Positions 63,098 to 64,000 of a stretch of DNA of 64,000 bases are shown here, piece after piece. Origin of the DNA: Alteriqipengyuania lutimaris. Its GTDB lineage: Bacteria > Pseudomonadota > Alphaproteobacteria > Sphingomonadales > Sphingomonadaceae. Positions within the stretch are counted from its first letter, which is position 1, and each line of letters opens with the position of its first letter. Both the position numbers and the translations under genes were made by a program. The notes beneath the pieces are model-generated. The model was given only the letters and a program-made list of their open reading frames with translations. It searched no databases and was not told the origin of the DNA. The DNA is taken from contig NZ_QRBB01000001.1 of NCBI RefSeq assembly GCF_003363135.1, positions 1,302,001 through 1,366,000 on the forward strand, in the 5' to 3' direction.

Positions 63098-63892
63098 TTA
63101 GGCCCGTTTCGGGAACCATGGTACGAAGCCGGAGGTGCGGCGGACATAGTCCGCGTATCCCGGCTTCGTCCGGCTCATCTTGCCTTCGATGGTCGGCGCG
63201 CCAGACCATTTCATCAGCGTCCAGGTCAGCAGCATCGGGCCGATGATGCTCCAGACGCCGGTCGAGGTCTCGGCCGCGACCAGCCAGATCCCCCACCACG
63301 CGCAGGCATCGCCGAAATAATTGGGATGGCGCGTGTAGCGCCACAGGCCACGGTCCATCACCTGGCCCTTGTTCGCCGGATCGCGCTTGAAGCGGACCAG
63401 TTGCAGGTCGCCGATCGTTTCGAACAGCACGCCGAACAGGCAGACGCATGCGCCGATAATGCCGAGAGTGCCGATCGGCGGGGCGTCGTCGACCTGGCCC
63501 AGCTGCGCGGGCAGGCAGACGATGAACAGCAGCGGGGCCTGCGTTGCGAAGACCAGCAGCGCGCTCGCCTTGGCGAAGGACCAGCCGCGCCGTTCCTGCG
63601 CCTTGCCCAGCAGCGCGACATAGCGCCGGTCGGACCCGTGATCGCGCCAGCGCCACAGCATGTAGCTGCCCAGCCGCACGCCCCACACCGCCGTCAGCGC
63701 CAGCAGCAACAGTTTGCGCTGCGGATCGCCGGTGGCGAAGATGAAGCTGGAAATCGCCATCACGACCATGCCGAAGGCCCAGAAGCTATCGACCGGCGTG
63801 ACGTCCTTGGGCTTCAGGCAAATCAGCCAGAGTCCCACGAAACACGCGACGAGTATTGCAGCATTGATGGCGAGCAGCGCCCAGACCGACAT
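63098..63892 (-). CDS. DUF1295 / steroid 5-alpha-reductase-like membrane protein
   Basis: Integral membrane protein of 264 residues with six or seven helices. The C-terminal RYTRHPNYFGD and the final KPGYADYVRRTSGFVPWFP are hallmarks of the DUF1295 branch of the steroid 5-alpha-reductase/isoprenylcysteine methyltransferase superfamily, which bind NADPH at this end. It may reduce a double bond in a sterol- or terpenoid-like molecule. It begins 31 nt after a truncated gene on the same strand. Confidence 0.9.
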   Translation of the reverse strand: MSVWALLAINAAILVACFVGLWLICLKPKDVTPVDSFWAFGMVVMAISSFIFATGDPQRKLLLLALTAVWGVRLGSYMLWRWRDHGSDRRYVALLGKAQERRGWSFAKASALLVFATQAPLLFIVCLPAQLGQVDDAPPIGTLGIIGACVCLFGVLFETIGDLQLVRFKRDPANKGQVMDRGLWRYTRHPNYFGDACAWWGIWLVAAETSTGVWSIIGPMLLTWTLMKWSGAPTIEGKMSRTKPGYADYVRRTSGFVPWFPKRA

Positions 63893-63923
63893 TCAAATTC
63901 CCCCTATTGCGTAGTGTTTGAGA

Positions 63924-64000
63924 TCAGACTTCGCGCACGCTGGTGGGCCGATCGTCGGCGAACAGCGCCTCGACCGCGTCGGCCCGGTTATCGAGCACCG
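63924..64000 (-). CDS. C-terminal end of an unidentified gene, cut by window edge
   Basis: Minus-strand frame open to the window end, finishing DNRADAVEALFADDRPTSVR-EV and a TGA. Only about 24 residues are visible. The high third-position G+C and the 31-nt gap to the following membrane-enzyme gene suggest a real coding end in the same operon. Product not recognisable. Confidence 0.5.
   Translation of the reverse strand, partial: VLDNRADAVEALFADDRPTSVREV

Overview
The window is GC-rich, densely packed DNA with many 1-8 nt start/stop overlaps. The content points to an alphaproteobacterium of the Sphingomonadales, most likely Erythrobacteraceae-like: two TonB-dependent receptors, NodT-type outer-membrane factors, a cyanide-insensitive bd-type oxidase, a Ku/LigD end-joining pair, a carotenoid/lignostilbene oxygenase and a PEP-CTERM-like small protein. 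I see no rRNA, tRNA, CRISPR array, insertion sequence or prophage. The taxonomic placement is inferred from gene content only.

Layout. 0-4.2 kb: the 3' part of gltB, then a 64-residue secreted PEP-CTERM-like protein whose ribosome-binding site lies inside a hairpin. 4.2-10.4 kb (minus): a three-gene RND efflux operon (outer-membrane factor, adaptor, permease). 10.4-14.3 kb (minus): cydA-cydB with a 43-residue DUF2474 partner starting at TTG, next to a membrane GGDEF protein. 14.4-18.8 kb: an S46 dipeptidyl-peptidase divergent from acetyl-CoA synthetase. 18.9-22.9 kb (plus): the four-gene Anbu proteasome-like operon (ATP-grasp, alpha-E, transglutaminase-like, Anbu), convergent with a TPR-sulfotransferase. 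24.9-27.6 kb: a TonB-dependent receptor. 28.0-31.8 kb (minus): ku, an MgtC-like membrane gene and ligD in one operon. 31.9-36.6 kb (minus): a MacAB-type exporter with its own outer-membrane factor. 36.7-40.4 kb (minus): fbpABC ferric iron importer. 40.7-47.7 kb (minus): an AcrAB-type pump, its outer-membrane factor and a patatin lipoprotein, divergent from a TetR regulator whose probable operator is visible.

48.5-64 kb looks like a catabolic island for a hydrophobic compound: TonB-dependent receptor, three NTF2-fold proteins (SnoaL-like, limonene-epoxide-hydrolase-like, NTF2-like), two SDRs, an MFS transporter, a carotenoid/lignostilbene oxygenase, an acyl-CoA ligase, a thiolase, a nitronate-monooxygenase-like flavoprotein, a DapB-like dehydrogenase and a DUF1295 steroid-reductase-like membrane enzyme. 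A plausible flow is uptake, oxidative double-bond cleavage, alcohol/aldehyde oxidation, CoA activation and thiolytic cleavage; the substrate is unknown. Inside it sits an unusual regulator made of two HxlR domains, each followed by an identically spaced His-Cys-Cys-Cys zinc-ribbon-like motif. A shared 16-bp asymmetric motif (CTTKCA-N7-ACY) occurs at five places in the four main intergenic gaps of this island and nowhere else that I noticed. My main proposal is that the island is one regulon, possibly read by this tandem regulator.
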